Assembly: GCA_046760905.1 (NCBI GenBank)
Contig: JBHIFB010000049.1
Span: 1-21,656, forward strand
DNA length: 21,656 nt
Direction of reading: 5' to 3'
Source: JBHIFB01 sp046760905
Lineage (GTDB): Bacteria; Gemmatimonadota; CAZMKB01
Below the pieces are notes generated by a model, which saw only the letters and a list, made by a program, of their open reading frames with translations, did no database searches and was not told the origin of the DNA. Positions 8,031 through 16,826 of the stretch are shown here, one piece after another. The position numbers and the translations under genes were made by a program. Numbering within the stretch: position 1 is the first letter of the stretch; each line of letters begins with the position of its first letter.

Positions 8031-9827
8031 ATGAGGCGATTTGAATCGGCAAGTGAAATCATCCGAGATCTGGGAGAAACCTTTGAGACTCAAAGTACTT
8101 CCAGAAATGGGGTGCCGTGGGATGGGGGCAAGCTCATCGTCCTGACCGCACCGCTCACCGAGACTGTCGACCACGCGGGATACTTCATCCAGATGGGCAT
8201 GGCCTCGATGCCTGTCTGGTTGGAAGGTGTGATGGATCGCAAGTATCCACGATGGCGAAACGTTGAGAGAAAAGGCGATGGTACAGCAAAGTGCATGCCT
8301 CTCGGCGTTCGGTTGGTGCAGAAGTCACTGGAGAGGGAATACAGGAAAGACGATATAGCAGCATGTTACCCCGACGATATCGACCGGTTTATAGGTCCCC
8401 GCACCCGCGTCGTGGCGGTATCGACGCACAACCCCATGGGCGTGACCTTCGCAGCAGGCGTTTATGCCTCGCTCTTCGGCTCTTCGAAAGAGCCGATCAA
8501 CGCTAAATACGCCAGGATCATGTTCGAAAAGATCAATGCGAGTCCTTACCGCGAAAATTTCAAAGTCATCGTAGGCGGGTCAGGCGCCTGGCAGATTGTC
8601 CAGACTGACGCATTCGAAGAACTCGGTGTCGATTGCGTTGTCGAGGGCCGGAGCGAGTCCGATGACTTTATGACGATAATAGGAAGGGCAATTCGCGGGG
8701 AGGATCTGCCGCAACAGATCAAGGTGTCACACCCCACCGAGCGGGAGTCGATCCTGACGGCAGACGCTCGTACAACCTTCGGTGTCGTCGAGATGACGAC
8801 GGGATGCGGCCGGAGATGCCGCTTCTGCGTCCCGGATCTCAATCCGCAGATCGATATCCCAAAGGAGAGGATCATCGAAGGAGTCCGAGCCAACGTACGG
8901 GAGGGGAACGGACTGATATCCCTGGCTACGGAGGACATGTTCATATGGGGCCAGGTCGGGAGCTACACCCCATTTTTCTTTCCCAACCGGGAAGCGTTGC
9001 TCGATCTCTATTCGGAGGTCGTTCATATCCCAGGCGTGGAGCACATCGTCCTGAGCCACTGCACGATCGCCCCCTTCGTCGTGGATCCGATCCTTATCAG
9101 GGAGCTGACTGATATCCTGTTGCCAAAGAGTCCTATTCATCTGCCGAGCGTCAGCCGGCATCCCCAGAAGAAAGTCCTGTCACCACTGGCCGGTCTCGAG
9201 ACAGGATCGGTTCGGCTGGCCCGGAGGATCATGCCGAGCAAGGCAGTCCCGTTCTCGATCGAGGACTGGCCTAGTATAGTGCTGGAGGCCCTTCGGGTGA
9301 TGAATGAGAACAACTGGTTTCCGATGCTCACGTTGATGATCGGAAACCCGGGCGAGACCGACGAAGATGTGAAGGCTACGCTGGATCTTGTCTTCGAGAT
9401 GGAAAGAAGGGGACTTCATGCGTTTCTGATTCCGTCTATTTTTACACCTCTCCACGACACACGGATGGTCAACGAGAGAGGCGTGACCGAAACGCGCGAA
9501 CTATCCCGGCTTCAATGGCAGTTGATACTTAAATGCTGGAAAGAGAATCTCTATCTGGGTCTGTACAGCTGGTGGGGTCCCATGGCATGGCGCTTTGGCG
9601 CCTTCCTGCTCTGGCTCTTCCGCCTTCGACGGCTCAACGGACCTAATTTCACCTGGCCTCTTCTCATGTTTTCGGGGGCTGTTCCGGAATGGCTGACGAA
9701 GCGCATGGGAAAGATCTACGTGGGTAAGCCCCTGAAGACAAAGTGCCGAGAGGAGCTGATGGAATCGATACGACCAGCTTTCAGCAAGTATATTCGAGCC
9801 GACACGTTGGCAACGGTGATGGTGTAA
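8031..9827 (+). CDS. Radical SAM protein with B12-binding-like N-terminal domain
   Basis: A 598-residue protein. The 4Fe-4S/SAM motif CGRRCRFC (C259, C263, C266) begins a radical SAM barrel that runs to about residue 480, with the helper segment LMIGNPGETDEDV near 440. The N-terminal 230 residues resemble cobalamin-binding-type Rossmann domains found in class B radical SAM enzymes, with segments VVAVSTHNPMG, VIVGGSGAWQI and VVEGRSE. A classical DxHxxG cobalamin motif is not seen, so B12 use is uncertain. The C-terminal part (about 500-560) is rich in W, F and L and may associate with the membrane. GAGGGG lies eight bases before the ATG. The gene stands alone on its strand, so its product cannot be inferred from partners. 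Confidence 0.8.
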   Translation: MRRFESASEIIRDLGETFETQSTSRNGVPWDGGKLIVLTAPLTETVDHAGYFIQMGMASMPVWLEGVMDRKYPRWRNVERKGDGTAKCMPLGVRLVQKSLEREYRKDDIAACYPDDIDRFIGPRTRVVAVSTHNPMGVTFAAGVYASLFGSSKEPINAKYARIMFEKINASPYRENFKVIVGGSGAWQIVQTDAFEELGVDCVVEGRSESDDFMTIIGRAIRGEDLPQQIKVSHPTERESILTADARTTFGVVEMTTGCGRRCRFCVPDLNPQIDIPKERIIEGVRANVREGNGLISLATEDMFIWGQVGSYTPFFFPNREALLDLYSEVVHIPGVEHIVLSHCTIAPFVVDPILIRELTDILLPKSPIHLPSVSRHPQKKVLSPLAGLETGSVRLARRIMPSKAVPFSIEDWPSIVLEALRVMNENNWFPMLTLMIGNPGETDEDVKATLDLVFEMERRGLHAFLIPSIFTPLHDTRMVNERGVTETRELSRLQWQLILKCWKENLYLGLYSWWGPMAWRFGAFLLWLFRLRRLNGPNFTWPLLMFSGAVPEWLTKRMGKIYVGKPLKTKCREELMESIRPAFSKYIRADTLATVMV

Positions 9828-9935
9828 GCAAATTGATAGCTTCGACTCAGCTTTTAAGTGCGGTATTATTTAAACAGAAAAACGCCTCTTCTTCCAACAA
9901 ACCAGAATAGGTATACCTGAACAAAAGAACACTCA

Positions 9936-10347
9936 TTAAGAACCGGGAAATCCTCGCGTGACTCTGGTCGGCTTCTCCATTACCGCGAAATCTTTCGATG
10001 TGATATTCATTAATGACTCACCGTCATCGCTGCCTATCGTGGTGACATTGCCATCGCCGTCGAGTATGTCGTCACCAGGTATGGGCATATGCCCTGGTAT
10101 CCATAATGAAACAAAGTCAGTGAATCATGACAGGTTCTTTGGCATCGCCAATACCGGTGACCTCGCGGCCGCCAATGGGCGAAATATTGCCCCTGAAAAA
10201 TTTGGGTCCATACATGCTATGATGCACCCGCCTGTCCTTCTTGCCACAATCATCCCTTCCATGCCAGATCACTTTGTGGTTACCTGGCTTATGTTCAAAA
10301 GTCTTCATGAAAATATTATGATCAGTGGTTGTTCTGACAGAGGCAAT
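9936..10347 (-). pseudogene. Decayed coding remnant, possibly with a FlgD-like beta-domain motif
   Basis: The 640 bases between the radical SAM gene and the next gene contain two overlapping open minus-strand stretches that read like protein. The first (10347 down to 10117) includes PGNHKVIWHGRDDCGKK, which resembles the W-D/H-GRDD-G core of FlgD-Ig-like C-terminal domains of secreted proteins, but the usual SGVYF continuation is missing. The second (10107 down to 9936) runs in another frame and is Asp/Gly-rich (PGDDILDGDG). A one-base shift near 10117 would join them. No start codon with a ribosome binding site is evident. It could instead be chance open frame. Confidence 0.3.
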
Positions 10348-10468
10348 TCAACTCTTTAAACGAAAAGAGGCCACCAATGAAATTTTACTGCTGAATGGAC
10401 CCGGGCGCAAGGCATTTTTTCTTAAATCCAGAGAACGGAAAGGTGACTTGATGTTGCCGCAGTGTGTT

Positions 10469-12499
10469 TCATTCCCATGGTTTGATATCTCCCTCTGAAA
10501 GGCTCTGCAGGTAGTCTCTCTTCGCTAGGATCTCAGGCTGATAGGGATTGGACTTAATAGAGGCGTCGAAATAAATCAGTGCTTCCTCGAGCCTGCTGAA
10601 TTCGGTCAGATACACATCACCGAGTCTGTTCAAAACCATAAAATCCTGATCATGTTCGCGATGGATCCGTTCCATAAGGTCTCTGCCCTCCTGAGTGTTT
10701 CCGGCTCTGTACAAGAGCTTCGCCAGCAGTATTTCCTGATCGAGCCCCCGAGGTGGGAGGCTTTCCAGGATGCGTTGAGCCTGGTGATAATTATGGTAGC
10801 GGATGTAGAAGTCAACCTTCTGCAAGGGATCGAGTGTTCTAAAGTCTCTCTCGAGCTGTTCTGTTTTTTCCCTGAGCTCTGTGTGTGGGAGTTGAGCGCG
10901 GATGATCTTCTCCATTTCTCCTGCTTTCTCCCAGAGGTTACAGCCCAGATACACATGGTAGAGTTTCAGGTAAATCGTCTCTCTTTTGAATTTCCTCAAC
11001 GAATCTCTTAGTATCTTCTCCGCCTCATCGCACATGCCCTGTGACAAATACAGAGATGACTCGAGGTCGATCAAAGCAAGCTGCTGGAGAGTTGTCTTTC
11101 TAAGTGACTTCAAGCGTTCGACCCAGAGGAAGCTGTTCATGTAGTTAGCCTTCTCGAACTCGATCCTGGCGACTGTTAAACCGATCGCCACGGCTGTCTG
11201 AGCCTGTACACGTTTGTTCATCGCCTTCTTAAGAAGCAATTCAGCGGGGAGATACTCGCCCTTCAGAAAAAATGTCTGGGCGTATTTGAAGAGAACGAAG
11301 CTGTTCTCCGGAGCCGAGCGGTAGTTGCGTTCCCAGAAGGTAGACTCGTCCCGATAGGCATCCGTGTTCGCATAGACATGGGGTATAAATACGAGAAGGA
11401 TCAGGGTCAGGATAGCGTATCTGACCTTCTTATTCATTCTGAGCAGGTAATGGGAGATGATCCACACAAAACCGATTGACGGTACCAGAAGGTAGCGGGT
11501 GTAAATACTGAAAGGGAAAAGGCTCGTGCAGACTGCCAGAAGGTGACCTGATAAGACAATGATGATCAGGGCGATTGGGATCAGCCTTTCCCGACGGCCT
11601 CTCCCAAACCGGATGAGCACGAGAAAAGCAGCTATCCCAACGGCTCCAAGAAGCAGGTTAACATGAGTTACAACCCGATCAGCGGGCATGAACAGGTCAG
11701 GGGAGAGGGGAAGGATGAGCGATCTGAAATAATAACCGAAAGAAGCAATCAATGTTTTGGTGTTTGCGAGAAACCCGGCCTGAAAATGGAACGGGGCGCC
11801 ACTCACTTCTATGACGCGGCCTCTGAGGAGCAGGTAACAGCCGGTGAGCACGGTGTTTGATACGTGAAGCCCAAATGAGATCCTCCGGCGTTTAAGGTAT
11901 TCATACAGGACCAGAAAGGGCAGCAGGAATACCGTAGCCTCTTTTGAAAGGATACCGGCCGCAAAGCACAGGGATGAGTAAAGGCCCAGTTGCAATCTTC
12001 TTTGCTTAATATAACGATCGAGAAAAAACAATGCAAAGATCCCCCAGAGCAGCATGAGCAGATCGCCACGGCTCACCACCCAGATGATGTTATCCACGTG
12101 ACCAGGGAAGAAGGCGAAAAGAGCTGTCGCCATTTCGGCGAATGGGGCCTGCTCATTCTGGCCCTTGAAGAATGCATAGAGGAGTAGGAGTGCCAGACTG
12201 AAAATGATCAGATTGATCGACCTGAGTTTTGCCGGACTCAAACCCCAGGCTCTTTTCTCGATCAAGAGGGAGAGGGAAAGCAAAGGGCGGTAATAGTCAT
12301 AGCCCGAGGCTTTCTCCCCGGTGACCTCCCAGTATCCATAGCGGAATGCATCCAGAAGTGAAGATTCTCCTTTGAGCAGGGCATTCTGGTTTATAACCGC
12401 CTTCGAGTCCCACATGAGATCGTATTCGAGCGTTTTGTGGTAAAGTATCCAAGTAGAAAGTATGATAAGAGATAAAAAGATAATTTCTCTCTTATTCAT
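10469..12499 (-). CDS. GT-C/TMTC-like polytopic membrane protein with C-terminal TPR repeats
   Basis: A 676-residue inner-membrane protein. The first 390 residues or so hold around ten hydrophobic helices. The early acidic motif (WDSK, Asp31), YYRPL (69-73), HVDNIIWVVSRGDLL (from about 134) and the LSKEA segment (about 184-188) resemble the TMTC/GT-C layout of lipid-linked-sugar glycosyltransferases. The remaining 280 residues look like tetratricopeptide repeats, which in TMTC-like proteins face the acceptor side. The sugar donor and the target are unknown. The ATG at 12499 is chosen because GGAG lies eight bases before it; an upstream extension lacks hydrophobic or conserved character. A near-perfect promoter lies about 80 bases upstream. 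It shares strand with the treT genes but probably has its own transcript. Confidence 0.75.
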   Translation of the reverse strand: MNKREIIFLSLIILSTWILYHKTLEYDLMWDSKAVINQNALLKGESSLLDAFRYGYWEVTGEKASGYDYYRPLLSLSLLIEKRAWGLSPAKLRSINLIIFSLALLLLYAFFKGQNEQAPFAEMATALFAFFPGHVDNIIWVVSRGDLLMLLWGIFALFFLDRYIKQRRLQLGLYSSLCFAAGILSKEATVFLLPFLVLYEYLKRRRISFGLHVSNTVLTGCYLLLRGRVIEVSGAPFHFQAGFLANTKTLIASFGYYFRSLILPLSPDLFMPADRVVTHVNLLLGAVGIAAFLVLIRFGRGRRERLIPIALIIIVLSGHLLAVCTSLFPFSIYTRYLLVPSIGFVWIISHYLLRMNKKVRYAILTLILLVFIPHVYANTDAYRDESTFWERNYRSAPENSFVLFKYAQTFFLKGEYLPAELLLKKAMNKRVQAQTAVAIGLTVARIEFEKANYMNSFLWVERLKSLRKTTLQQLALIDLESSLYLSQGMCDEAEKILRDSLRKFKRETIYLKLYHVYLGCNLWEKAGEMEKIIRAQLPHTELREKTEQLERDFRTLDPLQKVDFYIRYHNYHQAQRILESLPPRGLDQEILLAKLLYRAGNTQEGRDLMERIHREHDQDFMVLNRLGDVYLTEFSRLEEALIYFDASIKSNPYQPEILAKRDYLQSLSEGDIKPWE

Positions 12500-12585
12500 C
12501 CATGCAACTCCGTTTCTGGTCTTGCCAAAGAAGACGGGATCACGCGGTCTTGAAAGCACAAATTGTAACTTCCAGGCCAGCATTG

Positions 12586-12614
12586 ATTATATCTGAGTGT
12601 CGCCGTCGTGTCAA
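12586..12614 (-). promoter_or_regulatory. Consensus sigma70-type promoter of the TMTC-like gene
   Basis: On the minus strand TTGACA (12614-12609), a 17-base spacer and TATAAT (12591-12586) match both consensus hexamers exactly. Expected transcription start is near 12579, leaving a leader of about 80 bases. It lies in the 227-base gap after treT, which otherwise shows nothing recognisable. Confidence 0.75.
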
Positions 12615-12726
12615 TCTGCTCTGCGATCCTGGGTTTCCTCACATTTTTAAGGTTTTGGGTAATATCCTTTTGATTGGTCAGAGATGGGGTGGGGATTTTA
12701 TGATTGAGGATAGGCTCCCTCTTTCT

Positions 12727-13935
12727 TCACTCCATGACATCGTTGATGAGATCGAGGTAGTCCATCAAGAGCCTTGTCAGGAGGAATCTGTTTTTGACAG
12801 TTTCCTTCCCCTTTTCACCAAGCTTCTTTCGGAGAGATGGCTTCTTGAGGATTTCAACGATTCTATCAGCGAAGCCTTCGGCGTCATTGGGTTCGACCAG
12901 GAAACCATTCTCCTCGTCATTGATCTGGATTGGAATCCCACCGACGTTTGTTCCCACAACGGGTTTCCCTTTCCAGAGTGCCTCCGTCACAGCCAGGCAG
13001 AACCCTTCCTTGATTGATTTCTGAACGATTACAGTCGAGAACCTCTGTATCGCATTAACGAGAATGTCGTTGTTACCCATCACGAAAATGACATCTCTGT
13101 TTTCGGACAATTCCTTTGCCTTCTTTGATATTTCTGCGTAGATTTCCCATCCTTCGGGATCGTCTGAAGCCATGTTGTAACAATATACAAGCCTGCAATC
13201 CACCTTCTTCTTCACGTGGTAAAATACATCCAGGAGCCCGACCGGATCCTTCCATGGATCCATCCTGGATACCTGGGTGATCACCGGTTTGTCATTTGGG
13301 ATCCCGGCTTTCCTGATATATTTTGCAATCGTCTTCTCAGGAAGCTCCTTGTTCTTCAAGGACAACGGATCTATCGCAGGAGGTATGATCCTCTGCAGAA
13401 CGGGCAGATCTTTCTTTATGTACCTGTCGCTCGAGAAGATTATTATGTCGTATCTGAGTATGAACCTTTTGAGGAAGTCCCAAAGTTGGTCATGGGGATC
13501 CGTCAAATCGATATGACACCGCCATACCCATGGCTGCCTCTTTTTATAAAACTGGATCATGGGAAGAGGTTGCGGGTCATGGATAATCACACAGTCATGG
13601 TCAATATGCGTGTATTGTGAGAAGTCCCTGTTGGTCTCCACATACAGATCTCTCTTTCTCTGGGTGAAATTGATCGATCCTCCCTGGAGTGCATTGTGAA
13701 ACTTCTTTGTGATATTGAAAAAATCGGGATTACCATGCAGTATTCTCCAGCCGACATCCACACCTGTGTCGTTCATAAGCGGTACAAGCGAGCTCAAAAT
13801 CTCCGCCACTCCTCCGCCTTCATATGTCGAGTTCAAGTTAATTATATGTTTTCCATAGAGCTTCCTGGCCATCCTGTAAATATGAGATATTACCTTGTCG
13901 CCAACTGTTTCGCGGTATTCCTCAAGGTTGTGCAT
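12727..13935 (-). CDS. treT: Trehalose synthase, nucleotide-sugar dependent (TreT, GT4 family)
   Basis: A 402-residue cytoplasmic GT-B glycosyltransferase that joins the glucose of a nucleotide sugar to free glucose, reversibly, to make trehalose. The N-terminal signature NSTYEGGGVAEILSSLVPL (from about residue 35), HNALQGG (80-86) and the VSRMDPWKDP segment (222-231) are typical of the TreT branch of GT4. The E-x7-E motif is E310 and E318 in a KEGFCLAVTEALWKGKPVVG context, with TNVGG following. The length is that of the family. GAGGTG lies seven bases before the ATG. A small gene ends 24 bases upstream on the same strand, suggesting a two-gene operon. Trehalose would serve as osmolyte, stress protectant or carbon store. 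Confidence 0.88.
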   Translation of the reverse strand: MHNLEEYRETVGDKVISHIYRMARKLYGKHIINLNSTYEGGGVAEILSSLVPLMNDTGVDVGWRILHGNPDFFNITKKFHNALQGGSINFTQRKRDLYVETNRDFSQYTHIDHDCVIIHDPQPLPMIQFYKKRQPWVWRCHIDLTDPHDQLWDFLKRFILRYDIIIFSSDRYIKKDLPVLQRIIPPAIDPLSLKNKELPEKTIAKYIRKAGIPNDKPVITQVSRMDPWKDPVGLLDVFYHVKKKVDCRLVYCYNMASDDPEGWEIYAEISKKAKELSENRDVIFVMGNNDILVNAIQRFSTVIVQKSIKEGFCLAVTEALWKGKPVVGTNVGGIPIQINDEENGFLVEPNDAEGFADRIVEILKKPSLRKKLGEKGKETVKNRFLLTRLLMDYLDLINDVME

Positions 13936-13959
13936 TTACATTCACCTCATCACGATCTG

Positions 13960-14169
13960 TTACGTGGTCGGCTGTTTCTCCCATTGACTTTCACGATACC
14001 GGGTGATCCGCTCACCATCGACCATCATGGTAATGGAACTCCTTATGCAATTCTTTTGCCATTTACCGGCTTTCATCAGAAAGTTTCCTGCAGAATCCTG
14101 CTTATCGGTGACTTCAAATCTCCTTTCGATGTGATTATATCCTGCACACAACAGTATGTCAACAGTCAT
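13960..14169 (-). CDS. Small uncharacterised protein upstream of treT
   Basis: A 69-residue open frame that ends 24 bases before treT on the same strand. The protein is basic and polar with a plausible fold pattern (ERRFEVTDKQDSAGNFL, then KWQKNCIRSSITMMVDGERI), two cysteines, no signal peptide and no membrane segment. I do not recognise the family. The ATG at 14169 is preferred, though its ribosome binding site is weak; a TTG at 14205 would add 12 residues. Close spacing suggests co-expression with treT and perhaps a regulatory or accessory role in trehalose synthesis, which is inference only. Confidence 0.45.
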   Translation of the reverse strand: MTVDILLCAGYNHIERRFEVTDKQDSAGNFLMKAGKWQKNCIRSSITMMVDGERITRYRESQWEKQPTT

Positions 14170-14294
14170 TGATCTGACCGGATAGCCTTGCGTGACGGTA
14201 TGCAATTTTCACATAATATAATATCATGCGGCGACTTGCATACCTTGCGCTTGATTATTCTGTATGCTACTAGTAACAGGAAGGGATTGTGATC

Positions 14295-15272
14295 ATGAAA
14301 GATTTTGAAGTTGGAAGAGACATTGACCCGGGGGAGGATGAGATAATTTTCTGCTGTCGGGTGAGGGAAGAGTGCACAGATGCCATGCCGCTTCCCACGC
14401 ATGAGTTTTCACTGATTACCGTGGATGAGAAACCACTCTTCGAAAAATACCTGCGCACAAATAGAGAGATGCCATCGGATCTCACATTTACAAATCTATT
14501 CATCTGGAGAAAACACTACTCCTACTGCTACCTGCTGAAGAATGGTATACTCATCATCGCTGGCAATCATCACGGCAGGGGCTTCTACCTCGAACCTCTC
14601 GGGGAAGACGTAGACGCCGACACAGTTTATGATATCCTTTCATCGGGAAGTGGGACGCCGCTTGAGAGGGTCTCGGAGTCATTCTATAACAGCCACCTGG
14701 CGGATGATGACAGGTTCCATGCACAGGAGCTGAGGGAACATTGGGATTATATCTATTCGAGAGAATCGCTTGCCTACCTCAAGGGGAGGCGTTATCACAG
14801 GAAGCGTAACCATGTGAGCAGATTCATGCAGAACTACCGGTTCGATTATCAGAGACTGAATGAAGGGCTCATCGATTTGTGTCGGGATATAATGGATGAG
14901 TGGTGCAGGGAGAGGCATTGTGATACTGACCCAGAGCTATGCGCGGAAAAAGAAGCGGTACTCGAGCTGCTTGATCACTACAGTCGGCTCGAATTAATCG
15001 GTGGTCTGGTCAGTGTGGATGGCAAACCGGTTGCTTTCACCGTGGCTGAAGCAATGGATGATCAGACGGCTGTGATCCATGTCGAGAAGGCGGTAGCTGG
15101 CTTCACAGGGCTCTATCAGGCCATCAACAAGCTCTTCTGCGAGAGGGAGCTGGAGGGCTTTCGACTGGTCAACAGGGAACAGGATTTGGGCATTGAGGGG
15201 TTGAGGAGGGCGAAGGAGAACTACTTCCCGGTGAAAATGCTCAAGAAATACAGGGTCACATTGCGCACTTGA
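14295..15272 (+). CDS. DUF2156 domain protein (GNAT-like, phosphatidylglycerol lysyltransferase C-terminal type)
   Basis: A 325-residue soluble protein. From about residue 40 it shows the DUF2156 pattern: LFEKYLRTN, then DLTFTNLFIWRKHY near the start, a central KGRRYHRKRNHVSRF segment, and GGLVSVDGKPVAFTVAEAM with HVEKAVAGFTGLYQAIN toward the end. This is the GNAT-like fold also found in MprF-type aminoacyl-transferases, suggesting acyl or aminoacyl transfer; the substrate is unknown. The ATG at 14295 lies nine bases after AGGAAGGG, while a GTG six bases earlier would be too close. The first 35 residues before the domain (acidic, two adjacent Cys) are not family-typical, and an alternative ATG at 14385 lacks good ribosome-binding spacing. 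Confidence 0.75.
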   Translation: MKDFEVGRDIDPGEDEIIFCCRVREECTDAMPLPTHEFSLITVDEKPLFEKYLRTNREMPSDLTFTNLFIWRKHYSYCYLLKNGILIIAGNHHGRGFYLEPLGEDVDADTVYDILSSGSGTPLERVSESFYNSHLADDDRFHAQELREHWDYIYSRESLAYLKGRRYHRKRNHVSRFMQNYRFDYQRLNEGLIDLCRDIMDEWCRERHCDTDPELCAEKEAVLELLDHYSRLELIGGLVSVDGKPVAFTVAEAMDDQTAVIHVEKAVAGFTGLYQAINKLFCERELEGFRLVNREQDLGIEGLRRAKENYFPVKMLKKYRVTLRT

Positions 15273-15336
15273 GTCTTTCGGTCCCTCTTTTGAACTTCCC
15301 TGATGTTTTATTACCCACCGTCAATAGGAGTCTGTG

Positions 15337-15527
15337 AGGTCTCTGAAAAAGTCTCTCTTCGCTCAGGCACTGTGCTCTGACCCTTCTACGGTTTGCTCGC
15401 TCGATTTCCGAACTCGGGGCTAGCGCCCCTTTAGCCTGCGGAAATCGCCCGAATCACAGACGCTCGCTTCACCGAGAACGGTACCCATAGCTCCGTGATT
15501 CGCTCCGAAAGACTTTTTCAGAGACCT
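15337..15527. repeat. 191-bp structured element bounded by perfect 18-bp inverted repeats (MITE- or REP-like)
   Basis: The ends AGGTCTCTGAAAAAGTCT (15337-15354) and its exact reverse complement (15510-15527) enclose further nested stems. CGATTTCCG (15402-15410) pairs with CGGAAATCG (15439-15447), which encloses GGGGC/GCCCC with a four-base loop (15416-15429). CGAATCAC (15450-15457) pairs with GTGATTCG (15495-15502). No coding frame is credible inside. The right end lies 21 bases before the -35 box of the downstream regulator. No clear target duplication is visible. It may be a miniature transposable element or a structured repeat family. Confidence 0.65.
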
Positions 15528-15548
15528 ATCTATCCAGAAAAGGAATAC

Positions 15549-15577
15549 TTGATTCTGTCAGATTCAATTGTTATAAT
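15549..15577 (+). promoter_or_regulatory. Predicted sigma70-type promoter of the regulator-tupABC unit
   Basis: TTGATT (15549-15554), a 17-base spacer and a perfect TATAAT (15572-15577). Transcription would start near 15584, about 25 bases before the regulator ATG, so the leader is very short. Confidence 0.65.
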
Positions 15578-15608
15578 TATACTGTTACAAATATATCAAA
15601 TTAAGCTC

Positions 15609-16763
15609 ATGATAGAATTAAATATAAATCATGCCGATCCGCTTCCCCTCTTCGAGCAGATTGCGAAACAGGTGAGGCAACTAATAGCCACAAAAAAGCT
15701 TAAGCCCGGTGATCATCTACCAACAGTCAGGCAACTTGCAAGCTATCTCTCAATAAGCCCTCAAACGGTACTCAGCGCGTATCAAAAGCTCGGGAGAGAG
15801 AACGTGATAGTATCTCTTGGCGCAGGTGGTACCATCGTGCGAGCGAGCCCCGATGATCCACATTTGCGGATCGTTCGCCAGAGACACCTATCGGACCTGG
15901 TTAGCGGTTCAATCCTCGAGGTCCTGAGCCAGGGTTACAGTCCGGAAGAGCTCGAGGCAACCTTTTCGCTTCATCTCACGCGGTGGCGTGAGGAACAGGC
16001 TGTGATGACCACAGCACTTGGTCATACCGGTGGAGAGAGCGGTGCAAGCGGTACCATCAGGATAGTAGGCAGCCATGACGTTGCCCTTAATCTTCTAATC
16101 AGTCAGTTGAGAAAGAGGCACCCGACTATCGCTATCGAAATGAGGTATGCGGGAAGCCTCGGAGGTCTCATTGCACTCCAGGAAGACAGGGCCGATCTTG
16201 CCGGAATCCACCTGCTGGATGAAGAGACAGGTGAATATAATTATCCCTATGTTAAGCATATCCTACCCGGCCGGGAAGTTGTCATTGTTCATCTGGCGCA
16301 CAGGATTCAGGGGCTTATGTTCAACAAAGGCAATCCGCTCCATATCCGGGGACTTGAAGACCTAAGGCGGCCTGGCGTGCGTATCGTGAACCGGCAGAAG
16401 GGATCAGGGACAAGGATACTCCTCGACTTTAAGCTCAGGCAACTGGGCATCATGCCCAAGGAAGTCAAGGGTTATGAGCGGGAGCTGGACACTCATCTCG
16501 CGGTTGCCAGCTGCATTGCGCAGGGGGAAGCGGATGCAGGATTGGGGATCCAGGCCGCGGCTCAAAGCTGCGATATAGGCTTCCTTCCACTTTTCAAGGA
16601 ACAGTATGACCTTGTGATTCCGATGGCACAATTCACTGGAGAGCGCCTGTCGCCTCTTCTGAGGATGATCGAGAGCGAGAGCTTCCGAGATCTAGTTGAC
16701 AGGACCGGTGGATACGATACAACCGATACGGGGACTAAGAGGTATTGCAGATATGATAAATGA
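15609..16763 (+). CDS. GntR-type winged-helix regulator fused to a PBP-like (molybdate/tungstate-type) ligand domain
   Basis: A 384-residue predicted transcription factor. Residues 8-78 form a GntR/YtrA-type winged helix (PLFEQIAKQVRQLI, then LPTVRQLASYLSISPQTVLSAY). A helical linker runs to about 130. Residues 148-365 form a periplasmic-binding-protein-like domain of the PF12727 kind found on some MoeA and ModE relatives, with AGSLGGLIALQEDRADLAGIH, NRQKGSGTRILLD and EADAGLGIQ. It probably senses the anion itself and controls the tungstate/molybdate transporter that follows 63 bases later in the same direction. The ATG at 15609 starts at the expected domain edge; its ribosome binding site is poor. 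Whether it represses or activates is unknown. Confidence 0.8.
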   Translation: MIELNINHADPLPLFEQIAKQVRQLIATKKLKPGDHLPTVRQLASYLSISPQTVLSAYQKLGRENVIVSLGAGGTIVRASPDDPHLRIVRQRHLSDLVSGSILEVLSQGYSPEELEATFSLHLTRWREEQAVMTTALGHTGGESGASGTIRIVGSHDVALNLLISQLRKRHPTIAIEMRYAGSLGGLIALQEDRADLAGIHLLDEETGEYNYPYVKHILPGREVVIVHLAHRIQGLMFNKGNPLHIRGLEDLRRPGVRIVNRQKGSGTRILLDFKLRQLGIMPKEVKGYERELDTHLAVASCIAQGEADAGLGIQAAAQSCDIGFLPLFKEQYDLVIPMAQFTGERLSPLLRMIESESFRDLVDRTGGYDTTDTGTKRYCRYDK

Positions 16764-16776
16764 ATACGTCGGCTAA

Positions 16777-16791
16777 CCCCGCCTTTCGGGG
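16777..16791 (+). other. Short hairpin between regulator gene and tupA
   Basis: CCCCG and CGGGG pair across a five-base loop, 13 bases after the regulator stop and 35 bases before tupA. No T-run follows, so it is probably not a terminator; it may lower or buffer read-through or stabilise RNA. Confidence 0.35.
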
Positions 16792-16826
16792 ATAAACACT
16801 TTCCTACTCTGGCACGGGAGAGGGTC

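Noticed and set aside
9958..10359. Plus-strand open frame of 133 codons in the gap after the radical SAM gene
   Set aside because: Composition is Ser/Pro/Met/Ile-rich like an antisense translation, it lacks a ribosome binding site, and the minus strand of the same DNA reads more like protein.
15495..15608. Upstream extension of the regulator into the repeat element
   Set aside because: It would start inside the inverted repeat and run through the promoter hexamers; the winged-helix domain begins right after the ATG at 15609.
16764..16826. Molybdenum-cofactor or tungsten-cofactor riboswitch before tupA
   Set aside because: The gap is only 63 bases with one 5-bp hairpin; that is far too short for the known Moco/Tuco riboswitch structure.
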